Positions 17,351 to 25,942 of a stretch of 50,806 nucleotides of DNA are shown here, in pieces. The notes under the pieces are model-generated. The model ran no database searches. It saw nothing but the letters and a program-made list of their open reading frames with translations, and was not told where the DNA came from. Each line of letters opens with the position of its first letter. Position 1 is the stretch's first letter. The stretch is from Ureibacillus manganicus DSM 26584 (lineage in GTDB: Bacteria; Bacillota; Bacilli; Bacillales_A; Planococcaceae). The stretch is from positions 1-50,806 of the forward strand of contig NZ_JPVN01000022.1 in assembly GCF_000772945.1 (NCBI RefSeq), given 5' to 3'. The position numbers were made by a program, and so were the translations under genes.

Positions 17351-18957
17351 ATGTACAAATGTTGAAAGGTACTAGTCAGTTAATAAAAATTATTTCTAGA
17401 CAACATCGTTTTCAAATAATTGCATGGTTAATGGGAATAGTGTTCGTGTCACTAGCAGTAGCTTCTAGTTATCAATCAGTTTACCAAAATGAAAGTGACA
17501 AACAGGGATTTGCTCTTACGATGCAAAATCCTGCGATGGTTGCAATGTTAGGACCAGGATATGAAGCAGATGAATATTTACTTACTATAGGTACTCAATT
17601 TGCTCATGAAATGTTACTGTTCACTCTACTTGCTATTGCGATAATGAACATTTTACTTGTGGGAAGTAGTACAAGAACAGATGAAGAAACAGGTAGAACT
17701 GAAGTACTTCGTTCCCTACCAATTGGAAGACTTTCATATCTAGCAGCTAGTATAATTGTTGTAGGTTGCGTGAATCTGATCATTGCATTAATAACTGGTA
17801 TCGGCCTTCATCTACTAAATATAGAGGGAAATACATTAGAAAGTTCCATTTTATATGGAGCGATTTTAGGCTTAGGAGGATTCGTATTTGCAGCCATTAC
17901 ATCCTTATTCGCGCAAATTACTGATTCTTCAAGAGGAACAAAAGGGTTAGCTTTCGGGACTTTAGTTATAGCTTATTTTATAAGAGCTGTTGGCGACGTA
18001 GTAGATGAGAAAATATCTTTTTTTTCGCCACTTGGCTGGTTACTTAGAACAGATGTTTTTATAAACAATTATTGGTGGCCAATTGTTATATCTTCTATTT
18101 TTTCTATTGTCTTAATTATCATCACTTTCTATTTAAATTCAATTAGAGATTTAAATTCAGGTTTTTTACCGACACGAAAAGGCAGAACGAATGCTTCCTC
18201 CATGATCAAATCAATATTAGGACTTGTGTATCACTTACAAAGAATAAAGATTATTGCTTGGGGTATTGGTATTTTTGCACTTGGTGCAGCGTTTGGTGCG
18301 GTAATGGGTGATATGGAAAAGTACTTTTCTGACAATGAGTTTGTTCAAATGATGTTAGCCCAAATGGGAGACTTTTCGATAACGGATCAATTTATTTCGA
18401 TGCTAATGGGGATCATGTCATTAATCTCTGTTATTCCAGTAATAATGACTATTCTAAAGTTAAAAAGTGAAGAAAACCACTATCGGACAGAGCATTTTTA
18501 TAGTCGAGCCATATCAAGAAATAGGGTATTAGGAAGCTTTACGGTTTTAGCAATCATTGAAAGTATTATATATTTAATGTTATTAGCCCTAGGGTTATGG
18601 TTGGCTGCAAATACAATGATGGAAAATCCAATTTCATTTGCAACAATAATGCAATCTGCGTTAGTCTACTTACCAGCTATGTTCTTTATGATAGGTGTTA
18701 CGGTATTTTTAGTCGGATTTGCTCCAAAATTTACAAGTGTTATTTGGCTATATTTTGCATTTTGTTATGTAGCTGTATATGTAGGTGGGTTGTTAAATTT
18801 CCCAGAGTGGATCATGTATTTATCTGCCTTTGAGTTAATCCCCAAAGTACCTGGAGAAGAAGTGGATATTCAATCATTATTCTTATTATTAGTTCTATTT
18901 ATAGTATTTCTTTTTATCGGATTTAAGGGATATAACAAACGAGATATCGCGGGATAA
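17347..18957 (+). CDS. ABC exporter permease, tetronasin/polyketide-exporter type
   Basis: A 536-residue membrane protein with about twelve helices arranged as two homologous halves of six. It fits the large ABC-2 permeases annotated as exporters of polyketide antibiotics (TnrB3/EpiG-like), including MNILLVGSSTRTDEETGRTEVLRSLPIGR near residue 105 and EENHYRTEHFYSRAISR in the second half. Coupled to the ATPase by a 4-base overlap. Likely a drug or peptide exporter, or a self-resistance-type pump; no biosynthetic genes lie nearby. A terminator follows. Confidence 0.88.
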   Translation: MNVQMLKGTSQLIKIISRQHRFQIIAWLMGIVFVSLAVASSYQSVYQNESDKQGFALTMQNPAMVAMLGPGYEADEYLLTIGTQFAHEMLLFTLLAIAIMNILLVGSSTRTDEETGRTEVLRSLPIGRLSYLAASIIVVGCVNLIIALITGIGLHLLNIEGNTLESSILYGAILGLGGFVFAAITSLFAQITDSSRGTKGLAFGTLVIAYFIRAVGDVVDEKISFFSPLGWLLRTDVFINNYWWPIVISSIFSIVLIIITFYLNSIRDLNSGFLPTRKGRTNASSMIKSILGLVYHLQRIKIIAWGIGIFALGAAFGAVMGDMEKYFSDNEFVQMMLAQMGDFSITDQFISMLMGIMSLISVIPVIMTILKLKSEENHYRTEHFYSRAISRNRVLGSFTVLAIIESIIYLMLLALGLWLAANTMMENPISFATIMQSALVYLPAMFFMIGVTVFLVGFAPKFTSVIWLYFAFCYVAVYVGGLLNFPEWIMYLSAFELIPKVPGEEVDIQSLFLLLVLFIVFLFIGFKGYNKRDIAG

Positions 18958-18987
18958 ACAATTAAAATACTTATAGATAAATAGAAA

Positions 18988-19013
18988 GAGGCATCGAAAA
19001 ATTCGATGCCTCA
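18988..19013. terminator. Bidirectional terminator
   Basis: GAGGCATCGAA and TTCGATGCCTC pair around AAA. T-rich sequence follows on both strands, serving the ABC operon and the convergent protease gene. Confidence 0.75.
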
Positions 19014-19018
19014 CTTTA

Positions 19019-20872
19019 TTACATTGCTTCGTAATAATACATATCTGATATTAGATAATAACCGTACTCATCGATGACTACATAATATTCTGCAACTTCT
19101 GAATACGTTTCATATTCACCGTTTGCATCATATAAATCGTATTCTTCATTAGTAGTTACGATTGCATAACCTTCTTCTTCAAAAATTTCAATTCCTGTTA
19201 TTTCAGTAGATAAATAATCGAACGTATAACCGGAGCCATAGTATTCACCAATTTGCCTTTCGATTTCTAAGTAAGCATTACTTTCTGGTGAAATCATGTC
19301 TTCAACCCAGTAGAAGTCACCGTCATTAATGGACCATTCATAGTATTCAAAGTAATCATTAATAAAGTTTGTTAATGTAGTTTCGTCAAAATAATAACCG
19401 TAAGTATCTAGGTAATTATCATAATCTACATATTCATCTGTTCCTTCACCATAATACTGTTCATACCATTTCCAGAAATCTGAATAATCTTCTCCAAGAT
19501 CATTAACGTTTGTTTCGTAACCTGCATAAACATCTACTGAAACGACTTCACTTGCCGACATTGGATTTTTAATCCAATTATCGAAATACTCTTTAACTGT
19601 GTAAACTGGGATAGCAAAGGCAAAAGACTGATAGTTTAGGTAAACGATGGAATTGATACCTATTACATTTCCGTTTGTAGCATCAAATAATGGTCCTCCG
19701 CTACTTCCTTGGTCAATTTGAGCATCAATTTGATACAATTCATCGTATACAAAATTATAACCATCAATAGACATTTCTCTATCTGTACCCGTTAAATAAC
19801 CGATAGAAGCTGAATTTTCGAATCCTTGAGGGCTACCAATGGCGATTACTTCAATACCAATGTCTGAAGGCTTATTTTCAATAGAAAGTGGTTCTGTCCT
19901 TGCGTATTCTTCGCTCTGAATAAGTGCAATATCTAAAGTGTCAGAAATACCTATAACTTTCCCTGGTGATTCTTGGCCTGCACTATTTCTTACAAGAACA
20001 TCTGAAAAGCCTGCTACAACGTGGGCATTTGTTACAATATAGCCACCATCAGCATAAAGGAAACCTGAACCATGACCATCTTGAGTTATAATTGTAAACA
20101 CTTTTGGTAAAGATTCCTTAATAATTTGTGTTTTTTCTTTTTGTTCAACGACTTCTTTTACTTTTTCTTCTTTTGTATCTTTCCCGTTTTTGTCATCATT
20201 TTTCTCGGGGTCTTCATTTCCATTCACATTGTTATTTTGATTGTTATTACCTTGCACAGTCTGACCAATCTGATTGTTATTGTTTAGTGGAGTCGCATTA
20301 TTTTGACCGTTAAAGTAAGTAAATAAACCATAGCTTACCGCAAGGATCACAACAAGCAATACCGCCACACCAGAAATAATCCAAACTTTCGTGTTCTTTT
20401 TTGGTGGTTTTGGATTAGAACGTTGCGGACTATTTGATTGAAAATGACTATTAACCGGTTGTTGGAACTGACCATTACCCTGGAATCCTGGACCACCTGG
20501 TTGCTGGAATTGATCATTTCCGGGTTGCTGGTATCGTTGTTGGTTATTATACTGTTGGAATTGAGTTCCACCTGGTTGCTGGAATGGCTCGTTACCGGGC
20601 TGATTTAATTGTCCGTCAAAAGGTCTTTGGAATTCTTGGTTCCCTTGTCGCTGGAACGAATCTCCACTTGGTTGCTGATAGTTTTGGTTACCAGTTTGTT
20701 CGTAATGTTGCGTATTTGGTTCTCGATAATTAGGATATGAATGTTCATCATGTGTTTGTGAAGATTCTCCACCAGGCTGATGACCCATAGGATTGTTTAA
20801 CATTGAGTGCCCACAATTCCCACAAAACTTAGAGCTTTTTTCGTTACTTTCACCACAATTTGGACAAAACAT
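19019..20872 (-). CDS. Zinc-ribbon, membrane-anchored trypsin-like protease with TcaA-like C-terminus
   Basis: A 617-residue chimera. Zinc ribbon (C3, C6, C17, C20); Gln/Pro/Gly-rich linker about 30-150 with repeated FQQPGG units; one helix about 163-187; Asn-rich then charged linker to about 250; HtrA/trypsin-like domain about 255-440 with His284 (TNAHVV), Asp314 (TLDIALI) and Ser391 (GSSGGP). The Tyr/Glu-rich C-terminal part about 455-617 resembles the NTF2-like end of TcaA-type proteins. No PDZ domain is visible. Topology would put the ribbon in the cytosol and the protease outside. I infer an envelope-stress or wall-related role. TAGGAGGTG supports the ATG. Confidence 0.85.
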   Translation of the reverse strand: MFCPNCGESNEKSSKFCGNCGHSMLNNPMGHQPGGESSQTHDEHSYPNYREPNTQHYEQTGNQNYQQPSGDSFQRQGNQEFQRPFDGQLNQPGNEPFQQPGGTQFQQYNNQQRYQQPGNDQFQQPGGPGFQGNGQFQQPVNSHFQSNSPQRSNPKPPKKNTKVWIISGVAVLLVVILAVSYGLFTYFNGQNNATPLNNNNQIGQTVQGNNNQNNNVNGNEDPEKNDDKNGKDTKEEKVKEVVEQKEKTQIIKESLPKVFTIITQDGHGSGFLYADGGYIVTNAHVVAGFSDVLVRNSAGQESPGKVIGISDTLDIALIQSEEYARTEPLSIENKPSDIGIEVIAIGSPQGFENSASIGYLTGTDREMSIDGYNFVYDELYQIDAQIDQGSSGGPLFDATNGNVIGINSIVYLNYQSFAFAIPVYTVKEYFDNWIKNPMSASEVVSVDVYAGYETNVNDLGEDYSDFWKWYEQYYGEGTDEYVDYDNYLDTYGYYFDETTLTNFINDYFEYYEWSINDGDFYWVEDMISPESNAYLEIERQIGEYYGSGYTFDYLSTEITGIEIFEEEGYAIVTTNEEYDLYDANGEYETYSEVAEYYVVIDEYGYYLISDMYYYEAM

Positions 20873-21484
20873 TACCCCACCTCCTAAATAATAAATTTAT
20901 AAATAAATTAAAGACTAATAAAACAATTTTACTATTAAAACGATAACAATGTCTTCCAGACTTTTAGAGGTAGAAATGGTTTTCAGTTTTTTATAGTGAT
21001 TGTTACATAAATACTATACATGATGGATGAAAAACGAGAAATAACAAATTTTCAAAAATTTTGAAAATAATAATTGATTTACCCTAATTGAAGAACTTGA
21101 TTGAAAGGAGATTTACGTAAGAACAGATAGGCTCATATGATGAGAACGGAAAATGTAGAATGGGGTATCAAAAACGTATGGTATGAATAATTACAAATGC
21201 GGTAGTAATGCATTATATGGTGAATACTCCATTGTAACGACAGGTCGAATAATTTTTTTTTGGAAGAACTAGTATGGACTATTTTAAGAAGGAACCAGCG
21301 ATGGCAAAACCAGAGTTTTATTGATTTATTTTGATATAAAATGTAAATAATTTTTAATATTTATAAGGAAAAATACTACAATACTTTTTTATACAATTGA
21401 TGTAAAAAAAGAAACATAATAATTACTCATAATTACTTCGATTTTTGGAATGATAATGACGTAACCAATTTGGAGGTGTTGATA
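20873..21484. other. 612-base intergenic region, no convincing gene
   Basis: Very AT-rich. It contains TTTTCAAAA/TTTTGAAAA (21049-21067) as an inverted repeat, an isolated good ribosome-like GAAAGGAGAT at about 21103 with no start codon at suitable distance, and short frames of 16-17 codons (for example one beginning at about 21138). They lack support. It may hold the leader of the SASP gene; I could not assign a sporulation promoter with confidence. Confidence 0.5.
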
Positions 21485-21898
21485 ATGGAAAACAATAAAA
21501 ATCGTACGGTTACAGGTACTGATATTAATGAGGTAAAACAACTTAATGCTGGTGGAAGTCCTTCTAATGGATCGTTTGGGGCATTTTCTTCAAGCACTGA
21601 TCCACAAAAAGTGAGAGAAGAAATTGCTCAAGAAGCAGGTCCTTTTACATCTGGCCAAGCAGCTGCAAATCAGTCAAGCCAATCATATGGCAGCCAATCT
21701 ACATTTGGTAAAACTGCGTCTGGCACTGATATTCAAAAGGTGAGAGAAGAAATTGCACAAGAAGCAGGTCCTTTTGGAACTCAAGCTTCTCGTCAATCAA
21801 GTCAATTCTCTGGAAACAAAACAGTGGCCGGAACTGATATTGACGAAGTAAAACGTCAAAATGCACAATCAAACCAAAACAAAAACTTCAATCAATAA
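21485..21898 (+). CDS. sspE: Gamma-type small acid-soluble spore protein
   Basis: A 137-residue, Gln/Asn/Ser/Gly-rich hydrophilic protein with no hydrophobic core. Four related segments repeat: TGTDINEVKQLNA, SSTDPQKVREEIAQEAGPF, SGTDIQKVREEIAQEAGPF and AGTDIDEVKRQNAQ. The TD-x-x-x-V-(K/R) pattern matches the T(N/D)AQQVRKQN repeats of SspE, an amino-acid store of spores. The usual germination-protease site TEFASE is not present. GGAGGTG precedes the ATG at 21485; the frame opens earlier at a TTG inside that site. Monocistronic with its own terminator, as usual for ssp genes. Confidence 0.8.
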   Translation: MENNKNRTVTGTDINEVKQLNAGGSPSNGSFGAFSSSTDPQKVREEIAQEAGPFTSGQAAANQSSQSYGSQSTFGKTASGTDIQKVREEIAQEAGPFGTQASRQSSQFSGNKTVAGTDIDEVKRQNAQSNQNKNFNQ

Positions 21899-21906
21899 GT
21901 AAAAAT

Positions 21907-21935
21907 AAAACGCCTCTTTAGTAGGGGCGTTTTAT
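21907..21935 (+). terminator. Terminator of the gamma SASP gene
   Basis: AAAACGCCTCT pairs with AGGGGCGTTTT around TTAGT, leaving one mismatch. Confidence 0.8.
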
Positions 21936-21979
21936 ATTATGTACTCAATAATATATTTCAAACTGCTTATAAATGTGAA

Positions 21980-22096
21980 TTATTTTAATACATCGTGAAC
22001 AACGTAACGTTCACCATTGATTTCACTAATTAAATTTATTGCAACTTTTGCACCGTCACCAGCAGTAATAATTGTATGTACACTTTTTATTCTAAA
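21980..22096 (-). pseudogene. Remnant of a thioredoxin-reductase-like oxidoreductase C-terminus
   Basis: On the - strand the last ~37 codons before a TAA at 21980-21982 read ...SVHTIITAGDGAKVAINL then ISEINGERYVVHDVLK. TAGDGAKVAINLISEI is the FAD-proximal C-terminal motif of NAD(P)/FAD-dependent oxidoreductases of the TrxB/AhpF/YpdA group. Upstream the frame meets a stop within about six codons, and no N-terminal part is present. It is a decayed gene end between the SASP terminator and the next small gene. Confidence 0.6.
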
Positions 22097-22215
22097 TTAG
22101 TGCCCGATTATACTTTTAAAAAGATATAATAATAGAACTATAGCAATAAATAGGATAACTGGAAATGCATAATTAATTTTACAAATAACACACTAATGGT
22201 AAAGGAGTGGTTGTT

Positions 22216-22449
22216 ATGAATAAAGATTCAATTCCAGAATCCAAAAAAGTTTTTATGGATTTACCCTTTAAAGATAAACCTGATATGGTCGATTCCGAAA
22301 ATATAAGTCTTTTCGATCTACATGAAGATATGCAAACCGTCGATGCAATTGCAGTCCACGAGTTAAATAAAAGAGTAAAAACTGAGGGTGACGAATTGTT
22401 AGAAGAAGTTTGGAGAAAAGAATCCCCAGATGAGAAAAAACATTCATAG
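22216..22449 (+). CDS. Small acidic protein of unknown function, 77 residues
   Basis: Not recognised. It is hydrophilic and highly charged (MNKDSIPESKKVFMDLPFKD...), has no membrane segment and is probably mostly helical in its second half (AIAVHELNKRVKTEGDELLEEVWRKE). AAAGGAG at 22201-22207 sits eight bases before the ATG at 22216; a frame start at 22207 would lie inside that site. A good terminator follows directly. The clean signals on both sides make it a real gene despite its size. Its place next to the SASP suggests, weakly, a sporulation-related role. Confidence 0.7.
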   Translation: MNKDSIPESKKVFMDLPFKDKPDMVDSENISLFDLHEDMQTVDAIAVHELNKRVKTEGDELLEEVWRKESPDEKKHS

Positions 22450-22459
22450 ATTTACATAA

Positions 22460-22486
22460 TACCCTGAAGTTGATTCAGGGTATTTT
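22460..22486 (+). terminator. Terminator of the 77-residue gene
   Basis: TACCCTGAA and TTCAGGGTA around GTTGA, followed by TTTTT. Confidence 0.88.
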
Positions 22487-22539
22487 TAATTTATCGTTGT
22501 AGCTAATATTTAATATAAATTTAATATGATAATTTCCTT

Positions 22540-22577
22540 ACGCTAGCTAAAATGAATTAGTTGGCGTTTTCGTTTTT
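22540..22577 (+). terminator. Second hairpin with T-tract upstream of the D-Asp ligase
   Basis: ACGCTAGCTAA (22540-22550) pairs with TTAGTTGGCGT (22557-22567), 11 bp with two G-U, then TTTTCGTTTTT. Since a terminator already lies at 22460, this could be an attenuator in the ligase leader or a backup terminator. Confidence 0.5.
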
Positions 22578-22684
22578 AAAAGTGCTTAGTATATGAGAAT
22601 ATAATTGTATGTATACTTAATAACATAGAAAATATGTGCTAAACTTTTTTCATAATAAATTTTACTAAAAGTGAGCTGAGATGA

Positions 22685-23905
22685 ATGGATCAACCATTTT
22701 TACCAATATTACTAGGTTCTGATATGAACGCATATGGAATGGCCCGTGCCTTTTATGAGGCATATGGCATAAAACCACTTGTGTTAGGGCGTTCGCACTT
22801 AACAGCAACACAAGATAGCAGTATTCTACATTTTAAAGAAATTGCAAATTTAAATGAGCAAGAGACATTTGTTCCTGCTATGGAGGAAGTAGCAAAGCAA
22901 TATAATGATAAAAAATTACTTCTGCTCGCTTGTGGCGATGACTATGCGAAACTCATTATTAAAAATAAGCCACAATTACAAAAATACTTTACTGTTCCTT
23001 ATATAGATGAAACTTTAATGGATCAGATTCTATTGAAGGAAAACTTCTATAAAATGTGTGAGAAGTATAACTTTAAATATCCTGGTACAACAACTGTAAC
23101 CGCTGATAATTATGAAAACTTCATACCACCATTTGAATATCCAATTATATTAAAAGCTTCAAACTCTGTTGAATATTGGGCATGTTCATTCCCAGGGAAA
23201 AAGAAAGTGTTTGTTGCTCACGACGAAGATGAAAAAACGGCAATTCTAAAGGCTATTTATGCTTCTACTTATCAGGACACAATGATTGTACAAGAATTTA
23301 TCCCTGGTGATGACTCTTACATGCGTGTTTTAAACGCTTATGTGGGTAAAGACGGTAAAGTGAAACTAATGTGTCTAGGAAATCCAATCTTAGAGGAACA
23401 TTCACCTGAAGGAATTGGAAGTTATGCTGCCATTATTACGACATTTGATGAAAAGTTAATGGACAAAGTACGTTTCTTCCTAGAGGATATAGGTTACACA
23501 GGATTTGCAAACTTTGATATGAAATATGATGCTCGTGACGGTGAATATAAACTATTTGAAATTAATTTACGTAATGGTCGTTCAAGCTATTATGTAACTG
23601 CTGCTGGTTATAATTTAATGAAATATGTAGCAGATGACCATATGTTAAATATTCCTCAAGAATTAACGTATGGGGACAATAAGCACTTATGGACAATCAT
23701 TCCAAATGGCGTTTTATTTAAATATGCATCAAACCAAAAATTAAAAATTGAAGCAAAAAAATTGATTCATGAAGGAAAATGGACAAATTCATTATTCTTC
23801 AAAGAAGATATGAACCCAAAACGTTGGGCAAAATTGACATTAAATAATTTAAATTATTATCGTAAATATAAAAAATACTTTAATAAAAAAGGTTTGGCTG
23901 AATAA
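22685..23905 (+). CDS. D-aspartate ligase (ATP-grasp) of the peptidoglycan cross-bridge
   Basis: A 406-residue ATP-grasp ligase close to the D-aspartate ligase Asl(fm) of Enterococcus faecium. Conserved stretches include PILLGSDMNAYGMAR, MIVQEFIPGDDSYMRVLNAYV, YTGFANFDMKYD and LFEINLRNGRSSYYVT. The enzyme adds D-Asp through its beta-carboxylate to the Lys side chain of the UDP-MurNAc-pentapeptide. The next gene is an aspartate racemase whose ATG directly follows the TAA, so the D-Asp source is co-translated. The ribosome site is weak (GTGAGCTGAG). The pair explains an A4-alpha L-Lys-D-Asp wall. The ligand could also be D-Glu, but the racemase argues for D-Asp. Confidence 0.88.
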   Translation: MDQPFLPILLGSDMNAYGMARAFYEAYGIKPLVLGRSHLTATQDSSILHFKEIANLNEQETFVPAMEEVAKQYNDKKLLLLACGDDYAKLIIKNKPQLQKYFTVPYIDETLMDQILLKENFYKMCEKYNFKYPGTTTVTADNYENFIPPFEYPIILKASNSVEYWACSFPGKKKVFVAHDEDEKTAILKAIYASTYQDTMIVQEFIPGDDSYMRVLNAYVGKDGKVKLMCLGNPILEEHSPEGIGSYAAIITTFDEKLMDKVRFFLEDIGYTGFANFDMKYDARDGEYKLFEINLRNGRSSYYVTAAGYNLMKYVADDHMLNIPQELTYGDNKHLWTIIPNGVLFKYASNQKLKIEAKKLIHEGKWTNSLFFKEDMNPKRWAKLTLNNLNYYRKYKKYFNKKGLAE

Positions 23906-24634
23906 ATGAAAAAAATATTAGGTATTATCGGTGGTGTCGGTCCACTAGCAACTATGTTTCTTGGCGAAATGATTGTTCGCCGAACGAATGCATCTAAAGA
24001 TCAGGAACATGTACACACAATCATTGATAATGATACAACAATACCTGATAGAACAGCGTATATTCTTAATCAGTCGGAGGATAACCCGATTCCATTCTTA
24101 ATTCGAGATGCAAAAAAATTGGCTAGCGTTGGTGCAGATGTAATTTGCATTCCTTGTAACACAGCCCATACATTTTATGATGATTTACAAGGTGCATCTC
24201 CTGTACCTGTCATACACATGATTCGTGAAACTGCTAAACGCGCTTCAATTTTAGGAGCAAATCGAGTGGGAATACTTGCGACAGATGGTACCATTGCTGC
24301 AGGTGTGTATCAGAATGCCTTACTGGAAGTGGGAATTAAACCAATCATACCAGATGAGAGTACTCAAAAAGCAGTAATGTCCATGATTTATGATTACGTA
24401 AAAGCTGGTAAAAGTGTGACGTATGAACAATGGATGAAAATTGAACAAGCTATGTGTGATCTAGAGTGTGATAATATTATTTTAGGTTGTACAGAACTTT
24501 CAATTATCAATAAAGAATTAAGCCTAAATAAACAACGATATATTGATTCTTTAATTGTATTGGCTGAAAGTGCTATTGTTTATTGTGGTTATGAATTAAT
24601 CGACAACAACATAACTTCTAAAAACTACTTATAA
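23906..24634 (+). CDS. Aspartate racemase
   Basis: A 242-residue PLP-independent amino-acid racemase of the Asp/Glu/hydantoin superfamily. Both catalytic cysteines are visible: Cys84 in CIPCNTAHTF and Cys195 in ILGCTELSI. The N-terminus KKILGIIGGVGPLATMF is typical of aspartate rather than glutamate racemases. It abuts the ligase stop (TAAATG), with AAAAAAGG in the ligase end as ribosome site. It supplies D-Asp for the cross-bridge ligase. Confidence 0.92.
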   Translation: MKKILGIIGGVGPLATMFLGEMIVRRTNASKDQEHVHTIIDNDTTIPDRTAYILNQSEDNPIPFLIRDAKKLASVGADVICIPCNTAHTFYDDLQGASPVPVIHMIRETAKRASILGANRVGILATDGTIAAGVYQNALLEVGIKPIIPDESTQKAVMSMIYDYVKAGKSVTYEQWMKIEQAMCDLECDNIILGCTELSIINKELSLNKQRYIDSLIVLAESAIVYCGYELIDNNITSKNYL

Positions 24635-24691
24635 AAAAATCTTTCCTAAAAAAGGAAAAACTCTACGAATATAGTTACTAATCATATTATA

Positions 24692-24731
24692 AATCCTCGA
24701 TTAGGGTACACTCTAATCGAGGATTTTTTGC
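24692..24731 (+). terminator. Terminator of the D-Asp ligase/racemase operon
   Basis: AATCCTCGATTAG and CTAATCGAGGATT form a perfect 13-bp stem around eight bases, followed by TTTT. Confidence 0.92.
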
Positions 24732-24795
24732 TGTTTCACGTTAATATTAACTAAAATATGGTACACTAAACGCAAGATGTAAAGGTGGGAAAGAC

Positions 24796-25938
24796 ATGTC
24801 AGTAATTAGCTTATTAAATGAGACATTACAAAGTAAATGGAAATTTGAAACAACAATGAAAGTGCAAGATGAAATGATTCCTGCAATGTTAAAAGGAAAA
24901 GACATTGTAGCAGAATCACCAACTGGTTCAGGTAAGACTCTTGCATATGTTTTACCAATTTTAAATAAAGTAAATGGTAGCAAAAAGCAAACCCAAGCTC
25001 TAATTGTTGCCCCTTCCCAAGAACTTGCAATGCAAATTGTAGAGGTAATAAGGGAGTGGATAACTGGTACAGATATAACTGTACAACAATTAATTGGCGG
25101 GGCAAATTCAGCTCGTCAAATCGAGAAATTAAAGAAAAAACCAACGATTGTTGTAGGTACACCTGGACGCTTAAATGAGCTAGCTAGAGCAAATAAGTTA
25201 AAATTAAAAGAAATTGAAACAATCGTCTTAGACGAATGCGACCAGCTATTGAGCCGCGACTATCGTGTAGTGGTGAAATCCTTTATAGAAGGTTCTGCGT
25301 TTGGCCGTCAAGTAGTTGTCGTATCTGCTACCATCACAGATGAAATTAAACTTGTTGCAAGTCGTATGATGTTTGAACCAATTACTATAAACATTAAACC
25401 TGAAGATATGGTGAAGGTTGGGAAAGTGGTCCATTCCTTCATAAAAGTAGATGAGCGTGATAAAACAGAAATGCTAAGAAAATTGGCAAACGTTGAAGGA
25501 TTAAGAGGGCTTGCATTTAGTAATAATGTGGACCAAGTCATTATGAAGGAATCGAAGCTAAAATATCATGACGCAAAAGTTGTTACTTTGCATGCGGATA
25601 TGAAGAAAGATGAAAGAAAAAGAGCACTAGACGCGTTTCGTAAAGGGGATGCAAGAATCCTAATTGCTACGGATTTAGCAGCACGTGGATTGGATATAGA
25701 AGGTCTTACACATGTTATCCACGTAGATGTTCCGCATACAATTGAGCAATATACACATCGTTCAGGTCGTACAGGGCGTGCAGGAGCTGATGGTGAAGTA
25801 TTAACTTTACTAACATATAAAGATGAAAAAACGTACAAAAAACTAACAAGAGAATTAGATGTAAAGGCCATTCAAAAAGTTTGGAATAAAGGCGAAATAG
25901 TAGAGGGTAATTCCAAAACGGTTACAAAGAGAGGTTAA
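24796..25938 (+). CDS. yfmL: DEAD-box RNA helicase, YfmL type
   Basis: A 380-residue ATP-dependent RNA helicase with only the two RecA domains and no C-terminal tail, like B. subtilis YfmL (about 376), which acts in 50S ribosome assembly and cold growth. Motif I ESPTGSGKT (about 40-48), Ia APSQELAMQI, Ib TPGR, motif II DECD in place of DEAD, motif III SAT, motif V ATDLAARGLDI and motif VI HRSGRTGRAG. The Ala to Cys change in motif II is of the kind seen in YfmL (DETD). GGTGGGAAAGAC precedes the ATG. The aminopeptidase gene follows after four bases. Confidence 0.9.
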   Translation: MSVISLLNETLQSKWKFETTMKVQDEMIPAMLKGKDIVAESPTGSGKTLAYVLPILNKVNGSKKQTQALIVAPSQELAMQIVEVIREWITGTDITVQQLIGGANSARQIEKLKKKPTIVVGTPGRLNELARANKLKLKEIETIVLDECDQLLSRDYRVVVKSFIEGSAFGRQVVVVSATITDEIKLVASRMMFEPITINIKPEDMVKVGKVVHSFIKVDERDKTEMLRKLANVEGLRGLAFSNNVDQVIMKESKLKYHDAKVVTLHADMKKDERKRALDAFRKGDARILIATDLAARGLDIEGLTHVIHVDVPHTIEQYTHRSGRTGRAGADGEVLTLLTYKDEKTYKKLTRELDVKAIQKVWNKGEIVEGNSKTVTKRG

Positions 25939-25942
25939 GTCC

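Noticed and set aside
21101..21330. Small genes of 16-17 codons in the gap before the SASP gene
   Set aside because: Starts lack ribosome sites at proper distance, and nothing in the translations is recognisable.
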